From positions 2,046,001-2,110,000 of the forward strand of contig NZ_JAPEQG010000001.1 of assembly GCF_026339735.1 (NCBI RefSeq): 64,000 bases of DNA. The letters are read 5' to 3'. The position numbers were made by a program, and so were the translations under genes. The DNA is from Streptomyces sp. NBC_01669 (GTDB lineage Bacteria; Actinomycetota; Actinomycetes; Streptomycetales; Streptomycetaceae). Of this stretch, positions 53,189 to 61,742 are shown piece after piece; within the stretch, counting starts at the first letter, position 1, and each line of letters opens with the position of its first letter. The notes under the pieces are model-generated. The model worked only from the letters and a program-made list of their open reading frames with translations. It ran no database searches and was not told the origin of the DNA.

Positions 53189-53510
53189 CCCGACGCTGCG
53201 CGACGGCAGTCACGCGATGCGCCACCGGCTCACCGAGGTGCAGGTGCGGTCGGTGGTCCGGGCGCTGGACGACGCCGGTGTCGAGGTACTGGAGGTCAGT
53301 CAGGGCGACGGCCTGGGCGGCTCCTCGTTCAACTACGGCTTCTCCGGCACCGACGAGATGAAGCCGATCGCCGCGGCGTACGGCGTCCCGGCGCACGAGA
53401 TCCTGCGAAAGCTGGGCGAGGCAAGGTATGTCGGCGGTCAGGAAGACATGATCATCGATGTCGCGCTGCAGCTCGTCGCGGAGCGGGAGCGAGGCGCGAC
53501 GCATATCTGA
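53189..53510 (+). pseudogene. 4-hydroxy-2-oxovalerate aldolase remnant with internal deletion
   Basis: Reads [19 protein letters not shown], then [19 protein letters not shown], the N-terminal barrel segment of DmpG/MhpE/BphI aldolases including the catalytic Arg-Asp of TLRDG. It then jumps in frame to [20 protein letters not shown] and [16 protein letters not shown], the family's extreme C-terminus. About two-thirds of the normal about 340 residues are missing. Its own start is replaced by the adjacent repeat element. The fusion stays open to 53510, so a short peptide could be made, but not an active TIM barrel. Confidence 0.82.
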
Positions 53511-53522
53511 CGCCAAGTCAAG

Positions 53523-53555
53523 CCGCCCGGAGACCGGTTGCACGGTCGCCGGGCG
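53523..53555 (+). terminator. hairpin after the aldolase remnant
   Basis: Imperfect inverted repeat (53523-53536 with 53541-53555) followed by a T-containing stretch. Confidence 0.6.
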
Positions 53556-53724
53556 CCTTGCTGTCTCACCGGTCAACCGTGTTGGAGTGAAAGGGAGTTC
53601 GACACGCAGGCAAATGATTGTCATGCCCTGGACGCATGGATAGCCTGAGCCCGCTTCGCGGCCCTCGACCCACCCCACTCGGGTCCGGGGGCCGTTCTTT
53701 CTCCCCCACACAGCAGGAGCAGGT

Positions 53725-55287
53725 ATGCCCAGACGCGCCGCAGCCCACACGAGGGGCCGCGCATCCGTGCTGGCGGCCCTCACCGCCACCGCGCTCGCCG
53801 CGACCGGCACGCCGGTCTTCGCCGCACCCCCTCCGGTCTCCGCCCGCCACTCCATGAACCAGGCATTCGCGCAGGCGGCACGGGAGTTCGACGTACCGCG
53901 CGATCTGCTCGCCGCCGTCGGCTACAGCGAGACGCACCTCGACGGCCACGCCGGGCGCCCCAGCCAGGCGAACGGGTACGGCGTGATGCACCTGGTCAGC
54001 AACCCCGGGAACCACACGCTGGAAAAGGCGGCCGCACTCACCGGCACGCCGCTGTCGAAGCTCCGTCGGGACACCGCGGCCAACATCCTCGGCGGCGCGG
54101 CCGTGCTGCGCGCGTACGCGGACCGCATCGGCCTCGACGGCGCCGAGCGCGATGACATCGACGCCTGGTACCCGGCCGTGGCGCGGTACAGCGGCACGAC
54201 GGGCCGCGCCGCCGCCCTCTATGCCGACGCCGTCTACACGTTCCTCAAGAACGGGATCGTCACCACCGTCCCCGGCGGCGAGCGGGTCTCGGTGACCGCC
54301 CGCCCGGTCGCCCCGGAGAAGGGCACCTTCTCCGACAGCGGGGTACGCACCCAGAGCCCCGACTACCCGTCGGCGCTGTGGGTCCCGGCTGACCCGAACA
54401 ACTTCACCAAGGGCCGGTCGGCGCCGATCAGCAAGGTGATCATCCATGTCACGCAGGGCTCGTACTCGGGCTCGATCAACTGGTTCCAGGACCCCACGGC
54501 CGAGGTGAGCGCCCATTACGTGATCCGATCCTCCGACGGGCAGATCACCCAGATGGTCCGCAACAGCGACACCGCGTACCACGCCAGGGGCGAGAACGCC
54601 TCGGCGCTCGGCATCGAGCACGAGGGGTTCATCGACGACCCGTCCTGGTTCACGGACACGATGTACCGCTCCTCGGCCGCCCTGACCGGCGTCCTGTGCG
54701 ACAGGTACGGCATCCCGAAGGACCGGGCGCACATCATCGGCCACAGCGAGGCGGCGGGCAACGACCACACCGACCCGGGCCCGTACTGGGACTGGGCCCG
54801 CTACATGCGCTACGTCGGGGGCGACGACAGCGGCGGCAGCAGCAGTGACGGGCTGAGCTTCGCCTCGTACGCCACCCAGCAGAGCGGATCGACGGGCGCC
54901 CAGGTCACAGCGGTGCAGAAGCTGCTGACCGCGCAGGGCTTCGACGCAGGCGCAGTGGACGGAAGCTTCGGCCCGGCCACACTGGCCGCGGTCAAGAAGT
55001 TCCAGACGGCCCGCGGACTGCGCGCCGACGGCATCGTCGGCGCGAGGACCTGGACGGCGCTGTTGTCGGCCGGGACCATGCCGACGCTCAAGCAGGGGGT
55101 CTCGGGTGCGGACGTGAAGCGGCTCCAGCGCTCGCTGACCGCGGCGCTCGGCACGACCGTGGACACCGACGGGAGCTTCGGCCCGGAATCGGTGACGGCA
55201 GTACGCACCTATCAGAGCGGCCACGGGCTGACGGTCGACGGGATCGTCGGCAGCGGCACCTGGGCGGCGCTGCAGGCAAGACGCTGA
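53725..55287 (+). CDS. secreted N-acetylmuramoyl-L-alanine amidase with two peptidoglycan-binding domains
   Basis: 520 residues. Signal peptide (VLAALTATALAATGTPVFAA); a transglycosylase-like helical domain (about 45-175: LLAAVGYSETHLDGHAG, catalytic-like Glu in SETH); an Amidase_2 domain (about 210-370), with Zn ligands expected in VIIHVTQG and the region GHSEAAGNDHTDPGPYWDW; and two PG_binding_1 repeats (about 380-520: VTAVQKLLTAQGFDAGAVDGSFG and VKRLQRSLTAALG). It cleaves the lactyl-peptide bond in cell wall peptidoglycan, for wall turnover or lysis. SD GGAG lies upstream of ATG 53725. A strong terminator follows. Confidence 0.92.
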   Translation: MPRRAAAHTRGRASVLAALTATALAATGTPVFAAPPPVSARHSMNQAFAQAAREFDVPRDLLAAVGYSETHLDGHAGRPSQANGYGVMHLVSNPGNHTLEKAAALTGTPLSKLRRDTAANILGGAAVLRAYADRIGLDGAERDDIDAWYPAVARYSGTTGRAAALYADAVYTFLKNGIVTTVPGGERVSVTARPVAPEKGTFSDSGVRTQSPDYPSALWVPADPNNFTKGRSAPISKVIIHVTQGSYSGSINWFQDPTAEVSAHYVIRSSDGQITQMVRNSDTAYHARGENASALGIEHEGFIDDPSWFTDTMYRSSAALTGVLCDRYGIPKDRAHIIGHSEAAGNDHTDPGPYWDWARYMRYVGGDDSGGSSSDGLSFASYATQQSGSTGAQVTAVQKLLTAQGFDAGAVDGSFGPATLAAVKKFQTARGLRADGIVGARTWTALLSAGTMPTLKQGVSGADVKRLQRSLTAALGTTVDTDGSFGPESVTAVRTYQSGHGLTVDGIVGSGTWAALQARR

Positions 55288-55314
55288 CCGGGCAGAACGG
55301 CAGCAGACGCCGGT

Positions 55315-55353
55315 ACGGGCGGTGCGGCGCGGAATCGGCGCCGCACCGCCCGT
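55315..55353 (+). terminator. terminator of the amidase gene
   Basis: Perfect 16-bp stem (55315-55330 with 55338-55353) and a 7-nt loop, 28 nt past the stop. Confidence 0.9.
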
Positions 55354-55572
55354 CCGCATGTCACGCCCGGCCGACCAAGCGCCGTGGTCATCTCGGCGCA
55401 CCCGGGGGCCGCGGACCCCACCGCGCGTCTCGCCCCTCCCCCGGTCCGGCGCCGCACGCGACGCCTGTCTCGCCTCGATGCAGCATTGGGTGGTAGTACT
55501 GCCGGCCAGCTGGGCCGAGGCCAAGCGGCGCATCGCGGAACAGGAACAGCCCGACGCGACCTGACACCTGCT

Positions 55573-56142
55573 CTACGCAGCGCCGGACTCGTCCTCCGGA
55601 GCGTCGAACCACGGCTTGTTCGCGGCCCAGTGCGCCACCCATCCCGCGAATCCCGGTTCAGCGGTGGTGAAGCCGAACTCGGCACCGAACGGCAGGGCCC
55701 CCTCACCGGTGATGTGCCAGATGTGACCGCGATGGGGTCCGGTGACGACGAGGTGCCAGTCCATGCCGCAGCCATCGGTGCCCAGGACGATCGAGCCATG
55801 ACCGAAGACCTGGTCGAGGAGCGGTTCGAGCTCCTCCTCCGGGCGGTCGTCCTCCTCCCACACCCATGCCTCCGTCAACGGGAACGGCTCGGCCAGGCAC
55901 CGCTCGCCGTCGGCTTCCCTGCCGTCGTCCGGCAGCTCGGCCAGTGGCACCAGGCCGTAGTCCGGCGGCCCCGCGTACGAGCCGTCGGAGATCTCCGCGA
56001 CGAAGGTGCGGTACGGCTCCGGCAGGACGATGCCGTGCTCCGCCTCGAAGGCATGCACCCGGTCCCAGCCGAGAGGGGCGTCGGCCTCGAAGGCTGTGCG
56101 GAGTGCAGCCAGTTCAGCGGGGTGGACGTGATCGGTATTCAT
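55573..56142 (-). CDS. SMI1/KNR4 (SUKH)-family protein
   Basis: 189 residues from ATG 56142. The SUKH pattern is clear: FEAEHGIVLPEPYRTFVAEISDGS near residue 35, LVPLAEL, and WHLVVTGPHRGHIWHITGEG. SUKH proteins often act as immunity proteins against nuclease-type toxins in polymorphic toxin systems, but many stand alone. No toxin gene is adjacent. TACCTA lies 7 nt before ATG with no SD, so the transcript may be leaderless. Confidence 0.85.
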   Translation of the reverse strand: MNTDHVHPAELAALRTAFEADAPLGWDRVHAFEAEHGIVLPEPYRTFVAEISDGSYAGPPDYGLVPLAELPDDGREADGERCLAEPFPLTEAWVWEEDDRPEEELEPLLDQVFGHGSIVLGTDGCGMDWHLVVTGPHRGHIWHITGEGALPFGAEFGFTTAEPGFAGWVAHWAANKPWFDAPEDESGAA

Positions 56143-56230
56143 GTACCCATAGGTACCAGCGGACACTGACAACGCCCTGCCGACCGTGTTGACTGCTCCC
56201 GGCAACCGGACGCCGTCGAGGAGGACCGTG

Positions 56231-57259
56231 GTGAAAGTCGGAGCGGCACGATCCGCCGCGACCCGATGGGTCGCCGAGCACGCCCGCCCCGAACCCGGCT
56301 TCCGCGGTGCGTACTTCAGCGGATCCACCGTCGGACTGCCGGACGACGCCGAACTGTCACCGTCCACCGATGTCGACATCGTCGTCGTCCTCGCCGGGGA
56401 CGAACCGCCGGTCAAACCCGGCAAGCTCCGCTTCCGGGGCGCCCTGCTGGAGGTCACCTATGTGGCGTGGGCGGATCTCTCCTCGGCGGACGAGGTCCTC
56501 GCCTCGTACCACCTGGCGGGCAGCTTCCGCCATGACACGGTCATCGCCGACCCCACCGGCCGGCTGCGTGCCCTGCACGCAGCCGTCTCACCGCGGTTCG
56601 CCGAACGGTCGTGGGTCCGCCGCCGGTGCGAGGACGCCCTCCACCGCATCGAGTCCCGGCTCGCCGCGTTCGACACCTCCGCGCCGTTCCACGAGCAGGT
56701 GACCGGCTGGCTGTTCCCCACCGGGGTGACCACCCACGTCCTGCTGGTCGCCGCACTGCGCAATCCCACCGTCCGGCTGCGCTACCTCGCCGCCCGCGAG
56801 GTACTGACCGAGTACGGGCACCCGTCGCTCTACCCGGAACTCCTGGAGCTCCTGGGCTGCGCACAGCTCTCCGCCCCCACCGTCCGGCAGCACCTGTCCG
56901 AACTGACCCGCACCTTCGATGCCACGGCCGCGGTCGCGAGGACGCCGTTCTTCTTCAGCAGCGACCTCACCGCGCAGGCGCGGCCGATCGCCGTCGACGG
57001 AAGCCGGCTGCTCGTCGACCGGGGCGACCACCGTGAAGCGGTCTTCTGGATCATCGCGACCTTCGCCCGCTGCCACACCGTCCTGGCCGCGGACGCGCCC
57101 GGGCTGCACACCGCGCGCATGCCGGCCTTCCGCGCCGCCGTCGCCGATCTCGGCATCACGTCCACCGACGACCTCCTGCGCCGCGGCGCGGAGGTCGGCC
57201 GGTTCCTGCCCCGGCTGCGACGGACCGCCGAGGAGATCCTGGAGAGCGCGTCAGGCTGA
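56231..57259 (+). CDS. nucleotidyltransferase-domain protein
   Basis: About 342 residues from GTG 56231 (an adjacent GTG at 56228 is possible; GAGGAGG upstream). The N-terminal catalytic part has the nucleotidyltransferase motif GS-T-G (YFSGSTVGLPDDAELS) followed by STDVDIVVVL, the D-x-D metal-binding pair. The rest is a helical domain of about 200 residues. This resembles aminoglycoside/kanamycin-type nucleotidyltransferases in architecture; the substrate is unknown. Its 3' end overlaps the convergent MarR gene by 9 bp. Confidence 0.8.
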   Translation: MKVGAARSAATRWVAEHARPEPGFRGAYFSGSTVGLPDDAELSPSTDVDIVVVLAGDEPPVKPGKLRFRGALLEVTYVAWADLSSADEVLASYHLAGSFRHDTVIADPTGRLRALHAAVSPRFAERSWVRRRCEDALHRIESRLAAFDTSAPFHEQVTGWLFPTGVTTHVLLVAALRNPTVRLRYLAAREVLTEYGHPSLYPELLELLGCAQLSAPTVRQHLSELTRTFDATAAVARTPFFFSSDLTAQARPIAVDGSRLLVDRGDHREAVFWIIATFARCHTVLAADAPGLHTARMPAFRAAVADLGITSTDDLLRRGAEVGRFLPRLRRTAEEILESASG

Positions 57260-57772
57260 CGGTCCGCCTGACGCCCGCCGTGCCGCCTGAGCATGGTGGT
57301 CCAGGATCCGCGCCAACAGGCTTGTCAGTTGCGTGCGTTCGGCCGGGGAGAGTGGCGCGAGCAGCTGGTCCTGCACGCCCGCCAGCAGCTTGTCGAGCCG
57401 CTGCGCGTGGCGGCGGCCCTGCGTGGTGATCGTGATGACGTTGCGCCGCCGGTCGGCGGGGTCCGGTGCGCGTTCGACATGACCGCGTTCGGCGAGTTCA
57501 TTGATGACGGCGACCAGGTCGCTGCGGTAGATGCCGGTGCGCCGGCTCAGCGTGGCCTGGCTGGCCGGACCTGATTCCTGCAGGGCGACGAGTACGGCGT
57601 AGTGCCATTTCCGCGCGTCCGCACCGGCCAGCCCCTCGCCGACCAGACGGTCGGCCTGCGCCGCGGTCAGCCCCAGCAGCCGGCTCGGCAGGCCTCGCAG
57701 TCCGGCCGCTGCCGCCCGGTCGCCGCTGCCGTCCGTCATGTCGCCGGCGCCTGTGTCCGCCTTCTTGCTCAT
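57251..57772 (-). CDS. MarR-family transcriptional regulator
   Basis: 173 residues with a central winged helix: WHYAVLVALQESGPASQATLSRRTGIYRSDLVAVINEL and the wing VERAPDPADRRRNVITIT. It is divergent from the haloalkane-dehalogenase-like gene, and the 111-bp spacer contains two related GTTAGTG-type pseudo-palindromes, the expected autoregulatory/target sites. It probably represses both genes until a ligand, perhaps the hydrolase substrate, binds. Confidence 0.92.
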   Translation of the reverse strand: MSKKADTGAGDMTDGSGDRAAAAGLRGLPSRLLGLTAAQADRLVGEGLAGADARKWHYAVLVALQESGPASQATLSRRTGIYRSDLVAVINELAERGHVERAPDPADRRRNVITITTQGRRHAQRLDKLLAGVQDQLLAPLSPAERTQLTSLLARILDHHAQAARRASGGPSA

Positions 57773-57792
57773 GGCCCGATCGTACCCGTTGC

Positions 57793-57807
57793 GTTAGTGA
57801 CCCTAAC
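57793..57807. promoter_or_regulatory. candidate MarR operator 1
   Basis: GTTAGTGACCCTAAC, 6/7 paired half-sites, next to the MarR start. Confidence 0.65.
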
Positions 57808-57832
57808 GATGTAGCTTCACGAGCGTCGAAAC

Positions 57833-57847
57833 GTTAGTGCCATAAAC
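57833..57847. promoter_or_regulatory. candidate MarR operator 2
   Basis: GTTAGTGCCATAAAC, same left half as operator 1, 40 bp further on (about four helical turns), nearer the dehalogenase gene. Confidence 0.6.
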
Positions 57848-57883
57848 GTTTGTCTCACCAACGAAATGTGAAGGTGGCCGACC

Positions 57884-58762
57884 ATGCCGACCCTGAATGT
57901 CCTCGACTCGACGGTGCACTACGAAGAGGCAGGCAATCCGACCGGAATCCCCTTCGTCTTCCTCCACGGCAACCCGGCCTCCTCCCATCTCTGGCGCAAT
58001 GTCCTGCCCCGGATCGGCGCGCCGGCCCGGCTGCTCGCCCCCGACCTCATCGGCATGGGCCGCTCGGGCAAGCCCGACATCCCTTACGGATTCGCCGATC
58101 ACGCCCGCTATCTCGACGCCTGGTTCGACGCCCTCGGGCTCGACCGGGCCGTACTGGTCGGCATCGACTGGGGAGGCGCGCTCGCCTTCGACCGGGCGGC
58201 CCGTCACCCGGGCCAGACCCGCGGACTCGCGTTCATGGAGACGATCGTGCGGCCGATGTCCTGGGCCGAGTTCCCGGCCGCAGCGCGGTCCCGCTTCGAG
58301 GCGTTCCGTACGCCCGGGGTCGGCGAGTCACTGGTGCTCGAACAGAACGTCTTCATCGAGCAGGCCTTCGGCCGAACCGTGCTGACCGGGCTGAGCGACG
58401 AGGACCTGGCGGTGTACCGCGCGCCGTATCCGACCCTCGGGAGCCGGCGCCCGCTGCTGGAGTGGTCGCGGGCGATGCCGCTCGACGGCGAGCCGTCCGA
58501 TGTGGTCGCCCGCATCAAGGAGTACGACGACTGGCTGGCGCGCAGCACCGACGTACCGAAGCTGCTGCTGACCTTCGACACCTCACCGACCCTGATGATC
58601 AGGGAGGAGATGGCGACGTGGTGCGCGGCGAACATCGCGAGCCTGGAGACCGTGCACTGCGGTCCGGCCGGTCACCTGGCGCCGGAGGACCAACCGGAGG
58701 CGATCGCCATCGCACTCACCTCGTGGGCGGAACGGCACGGGTTCGGTTCGGGCGCCGGGTGA
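57884..58762 (+). CDS. haloalkane dehalogenase-like alpha/beta hydrolase
   Basis: 292 residues: HGNPASSHLWRNVLP carries the halide-stabilising Asn next to the oxyanion HGNP, and the nucleophile elbow GIDWGG has Asp instead of Ser, the hallmark of haloalkane dehalogenases. FMETIVRPMSW and the terminal GPAGHLAPEDQP supply the acid and His. It would hydrolyse carbon-halogen bonds; related bacterial homologues have broad or unknown substrates. It is divergent from MarR, with two candidate operators between. Confidence 0.92.
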   Translation: MPTLNVLDSTVHYEEAGNPTGIPFVFLHGNPASSHLWRNVLPRIGAPARLLAPDLIGMGRSGKPDIPYGFADHARYLDAWFDALGLDRAVLVGIDWGGALAFDRAARHPGQTRGLAFMETIVRPMSWAEFPAAARSRFEAFRTPGVGESLVLEQNVFIEQAFGRTVLTGLSDEDLAVYRAPYPTLGSRRPLLEWSRAMPLDGEPSDVVARIKEYDDWLARSTDVPKLLLTFDTSPTLMIREEMATWCAANIASLETVHCGPAGHLAPEDQPEAIAIALTSWAERHGFGSGAG

Positions 58763-58825
58763 GCCGGCGCGACGGCCGTGCAGCCGGGTGTCGGTCGGGC
58801 CATGTCCCGCTCGCCGGCCTGCTGC

Positions 58826-58831
58826 TAAATT
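58826..58831 (+). promoter_or_regulatory. -10 box of a leaderless leader peptide
   Basis: TAAATT ends 7 nt before the ATG at 58839, the leaderless geometry seen elsewhere in this window. No good -35 is evident. Confidence 0.5.
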
Positions 58832-58838
58832 TGCGCGC

Positions 58839-58859
58839 ATGTTCCTCCTCTGTGCCTAG
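58839..58859 (+). CDS. six-residue leader peptide MFLLCA
   Basis: ATG TTC CTC CTC TGT GCC TAG, from a leaderless-type start, ends at the CTAG where the IS inserted. Directly after the second CTAG copy (60302-60305) lies a hairpin (60308-60344) and then the MFS gene. Without the IS, this would be a uORF immediately before a stem-loop, the classical layout of ribosome-mediated attenuation. Whether it was functional is inferred. Confidence 0.5.
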   Translation: MFLLCA

Positions 58860-60301
58860 TAGGGCCTGGTCAGGTCGGCTGTGGTGGTGCGTGTCCTCTT
58901 GGCCCGGTGTGGCGTTGGGAGTGTGTGACTCCGGACGAGATTGCTGTGGTGCGTGGTGAGTTGGAGGCGTTCGCGGCGGAAGTGTTCGAGCCGTTCGCGC
59001 GCAATGACCAGCGCCGCTGGGGGCAGGTCTACCTGCGAGGGCTGCTTACCGACGGGCAGCGTAAGTCGGTCGAGCCGATGGCCGCGCGGCTCGGTGAAGA
59101 CGGGAACCGGCAGGCACTGGCCCATTTCATCACCACCAGCCCGTGGGATCCGGCTCACATCCGGGCGAAACTGGCCTGGCGGATGGAGGAGGTGATCGGG
59201 CCGGAGGCTCTGGTCTTCGACGACACCGGGTTCCTGAAGGACGGGACCGCCTCGGCGTGTGTGTCGCGGCAGTACACCGGCACCGCTGGCAAGGTCACCA
59301 ATTGCCAGGTCGGCGTCTCGCTCCACCTCGCCTCCGACCACGCTTCCGCGGCCATCAACTGGCGACTGTTCCTGCCCCAGACATGGGATCCCGCCTCTGC
59401 GAAGGCCGATGCGGGCAAGGTCGCCCGACGTGCCGCCTGCCAGATCCCGGACGACGTCGGGCATGTGGAGAAGTGGCAGCTGGCCCTGGACATGCTCGAT
59501 GAGACCCGCTCGTGGGGCATCGAGGTGCCGCTGGCCATCGCGGACGCCGGATACGGCGACGCCGCCGCGTTCCGGCACGGGGTGCAGGCCCGCGGCCTGA
59601 ACTACGTGGTGGGAATCTCCAGCACGCTGTCGGCCCAGCCCGGCGACGCGGTGCCGGTGACCGAGCCGTACTCCGGGACCGGACGCCCACCGGTGGCCAA
59701 GTATCCCGACAAGCCGCGGTCGGTCAAGGAGCTGGTCATCGCGGCGGGGCGGAAGGCCGCACGAGGGGTGCAGTGGCGGGAAGGCTCCCGGCCCGGCACC
59801 GGCCGCACCGGCCGCAAGCGGATGTACTCCCGCTTCGTGGCCTTGCGGGTCCGGCCTGCCGGACGCGAGGTCCGGCAGGCCACCGACGGCCCGGAGCTGC
59901 CCGCGTGCTGGCTGCTGGCCGAATGGCCTGCCGGCGAGCCCGAGCCAGTGCAGTTCTGGCTGTCCGACCTGCCCTCCGGCATGCCTGTGACCACGCTGGT
60001 CCGGCTCGCCAAGCTCCGCTGGCGCATCGAGCACGACTACCGGGAGATGAAGCAGGCCCTGGGCCTGGCCCACTTCGAGGGCCGAACCTGGGGCGGCTGG
60101 CACCACCACGTCACCCTTGTCTCTGTCGCGCATGCCTTCTGCACCCTGCAACGACTGGCCCAAGCCCCAAAAGACGCGGCGTCGGCCTGAGCCTCTACCA
60201 GGTCATCCGCGAGCTACAGACCCTACTCGCGGTCTGGACCGGCGCCTGCCCGACCTGCCACCGCGACATACCCATCCCAATACGAACCTGACCAGGCCCT
60301 A
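58860..60301 (+). mobile_element. complete IS701-family insertion sequence
   Basis: 1442 bp with perfect 16-bp terminal inverted repeats TAGGGCCTGGTCAGGT (58860-58875 and, inverted, 60286-60301). It is flanked by a CTAG target duplication (58856-58859 and 60302-60305), typical of IS701 elements. It carries one intact transposase and has split the leader of the MFS transporter gene. Confidence 0.95.
58925..60190 (+). CDS. IS701-family transposase
   Basis: About 421 residues from GTG 58925; an in-frame GTG at 58907 is possible. The DDE-type RNase-H core is recognisable. The N-terminal block WGQVYLRGLLTDGQRKSV precedes the first catalytic Asp in LVFDDTGFLKDG. A second Asp lies in PLAIADAGYGD, and the Glu in LRWRIEHDYREMKQALGL (the Y-R-E-x-K signature). 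No frameshift or stop interrupts it, so the element is potentially active. Confidence 0.94.
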   Translation: MTPDEIAVVRGELEAFAAEVFEPFARNDQRRWGQVYLRGLLTDGQRKSVEPMAARLGEDGNRQALAHFITTSPWDPAHIRAKLAWRMEEVIGPEALVFDDTGFLKDGTASACVSRQYTGTAGKVTNCQVGVSLHLASDHASAAINWRLFLPQTWDPASAKADAGKVARRAACQIPDDVGHVEKWQLALDMLDETRSWGIEVPLAIADAGYGDAAAFRHGVQARGLNYVVGISSTLSAQPGDAVPVTEPYSGTGRPPVAKYPDKPRSVKELVIAAGRKAARGVQWREGSRPGTGRTGRKRMYSRFVALRVRPAGREVRQATDGPELPACWLLAEWPAGEPEPVQFWLSDLPSGMPVTTLVRLAKLRWRIEHDYREMKQALGLAHFEGRTWGGWHHHVTLVSVAHAFCTLQRLAQAPKDAASA

Positions 60302-60307
60302 CTAGGA

Positions 60308-60344
60308 CCCCGCACTGACCGCGCCCGCCACACCGGGTGCGGGG
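60308..60344 (+). promoter_or_regulatory. hairpin in the displaced MFS leader, possible attenuator
   Basis: CCCCGCAC (60308-60315) pairs with GTGCGGGG (60337-60344) over 21 nt; begins 2 nt after the CTAG that would end the leader peptide. Confidence 0.5.
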
Positions 60345-60407
60345 CTCCGGTGTCCCTGCACGCACGCAGCGCGCCAGGTCCGCGCTGCCTTCCGAGGAAC
60401 GAACCTC

Positions 60408-61742
60408 ATGCTTTCGCCTTCGCCCACGCCCTCCCACGCTCCCTCGTACGCAACGGTTCTGCGCACCCGTCATGCCTCCCGCACCTTCGGTGCCGCACTG
60501 CTGGGACGGCTGTCGTACGGGATGATCTCCCTCTCCCTGATGCTGGCGGTCAAGGACGCCACCGGCTCGTACTCCGTGGCGGGCGCCGTCATGGCCCTGT
60601 TCGGGGCGACCAGTGTCTTCCTCTCCCCCACCCGTGCCGCGCTGATCGACCGGTACGGGCCACGACGCGCACTGCCGCCGATGGCCATCGCGTACGCGCT
60701 GCTCCTCTCGGTCCTGGCCCACGGCACCTGGCAGCCCGGTGCGTCGGGGGTCCGGCTGGGAGCGTTGGCCGTGACCGCCGGCGCCTGCACACCACCGCTG
60801 GGACCCGTGATGCGGACCCTGTGGAAAGGCCTCGTGCCCGACCGGGAACATCTCCAGCGCGCCTACAGCCTGGACGGCGTGGCCGAGGAACTCCTCTTCG
60901 TCACCGGGCCGTTGCTGGTGGGTCTGCTGGTGAAGTTCGCCGAACCCGCGGCCGGTGTGGCGGTCAGTGCCGCGCTGGTGCTGGTCGGGACATCGGCCCT
61001 GGTGACATCTCCGGCAGTACGCGGTACGGGCGTCCGCCCGCCGAGGACGAAGCCACTTTCTGCGGCACCGTCCGGGAAGCGACTGCTGGGCGTGGCCGCG
61101 TTGCGGCACGCGGTGGCGGTGGCGGCCGGGGTGGGGCTGTGCCTGGGGGCGCTGGATCTGCTGGTGGTGGCCTTCACCGACCGGCAGGACCAGGATGCGG
61201 CCGCGGCCTGGGTGCTGGCGGCGCTCTCCGCGGGGAGCGCGGTCGGCGGTCTAACCTACGGCGCCGTCGCGTGGCGCGCCTCGAGCCGGCTGCGGCTGAC
61301 GGCACTTGCCGCGGCGCTGGGGCTGTCCCTGCTCGCGGCCGGATTGTCGCCGAACCTCTACGTGCTGGTCGGCATGGTTGCCGTCGCCGGGCTGTTCGTC
61401 GCCCCGGCCATGACCACGGCGTACCTGATCGCGGACGAGTCCGTCGGCGCGGGCAGCCGTACGCAGGCCGGCGCATGGGTCAACACCGCCGTGAATGCCG
61501 GGTCCTCGGGCGGAACAGCCGTGGTCGGTCCGCTGCTGGGGCACATGCCGCTCGCGGCGTGTTTTGCCCTGGCCGCGGCCCCGGTGCTGCTCTGCGCGGC
61601 GTTCACGGTCGATTGGACGGGTGAATTGGTCCGGAGGTGGCGGGACGCGTTGCTGGGCCGGGTGGTTGGCGGTCGCCGGTGTGATCGTGCTGACGGCGTG
61701 CAGTGGGTCGGCGGGCGGCGGCGCGGCAGGTACCTCCGGTAG
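60408..61742 (+). CDS. MFS transporter
   Basis: 444 residues with twelve predicted membrane helices. The start helix LGRLSYGMISLSLMLAVKDATGSY and the loop 2-3 motif SPTRAALIDRYGPRRALPPM match the MFS motif-A pattern. It probably effluxes a drug-like compound or metabolite; the substrate is unknown. Its ATG has GAGGAA upstream. The native promoter and leader were separated from it by the IS, so expression may now depend on the IS or be lost. The last about 40 residues overlap the start of the next gene, and the true end of the helical core is near residue 405. Confidence 0.88.
   Translation: MLSPSPTPSHAPSYATVLRTRHASRTFGAALLGRLSYGMISLSLMLAVKDATGSYSVAGAVMALFGATSVFLSPTRAALIDRYGPRRALPPMAIAYALLLSVLAHGTWQPGASGVRLGALAVTAGACTPPLGPVMRTLWKGLVPDREHLQRAYSLDGVAEELLFVTGPLLVGLLVKFAEPAAGVAVSAALVLVGTSALVTSPAVRGTGVRPPRTKPLSAAPSGKRLLGVAALRHAVAVAAGVGLCLGALDLLVVAFTDRQDQDAAAAWVLAALSAGSAVGGLTYGAVAWRASSRLRLTALAAALGLSLLAAGLSPNLYVLVGMVAVAGLFVAPAMTTAYLIADESVGAGSRTQAGAWVNTAVNAGSSGGTAVVGPLLGHMPLAACFALAAAPVLLCAAFTVDWTGELVRRWRDALLGRVVGGRRCDRADGVQWVGGRRRGRYLR

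Noticed and set aside
55384..55564. Short frame ending MQHWVVVLPASWAEAKRRIAE
   Set aside because: Protein-like for fewer than 30 residues, no SD and no family; overlaps a terminator region. Not enough to call a gene.
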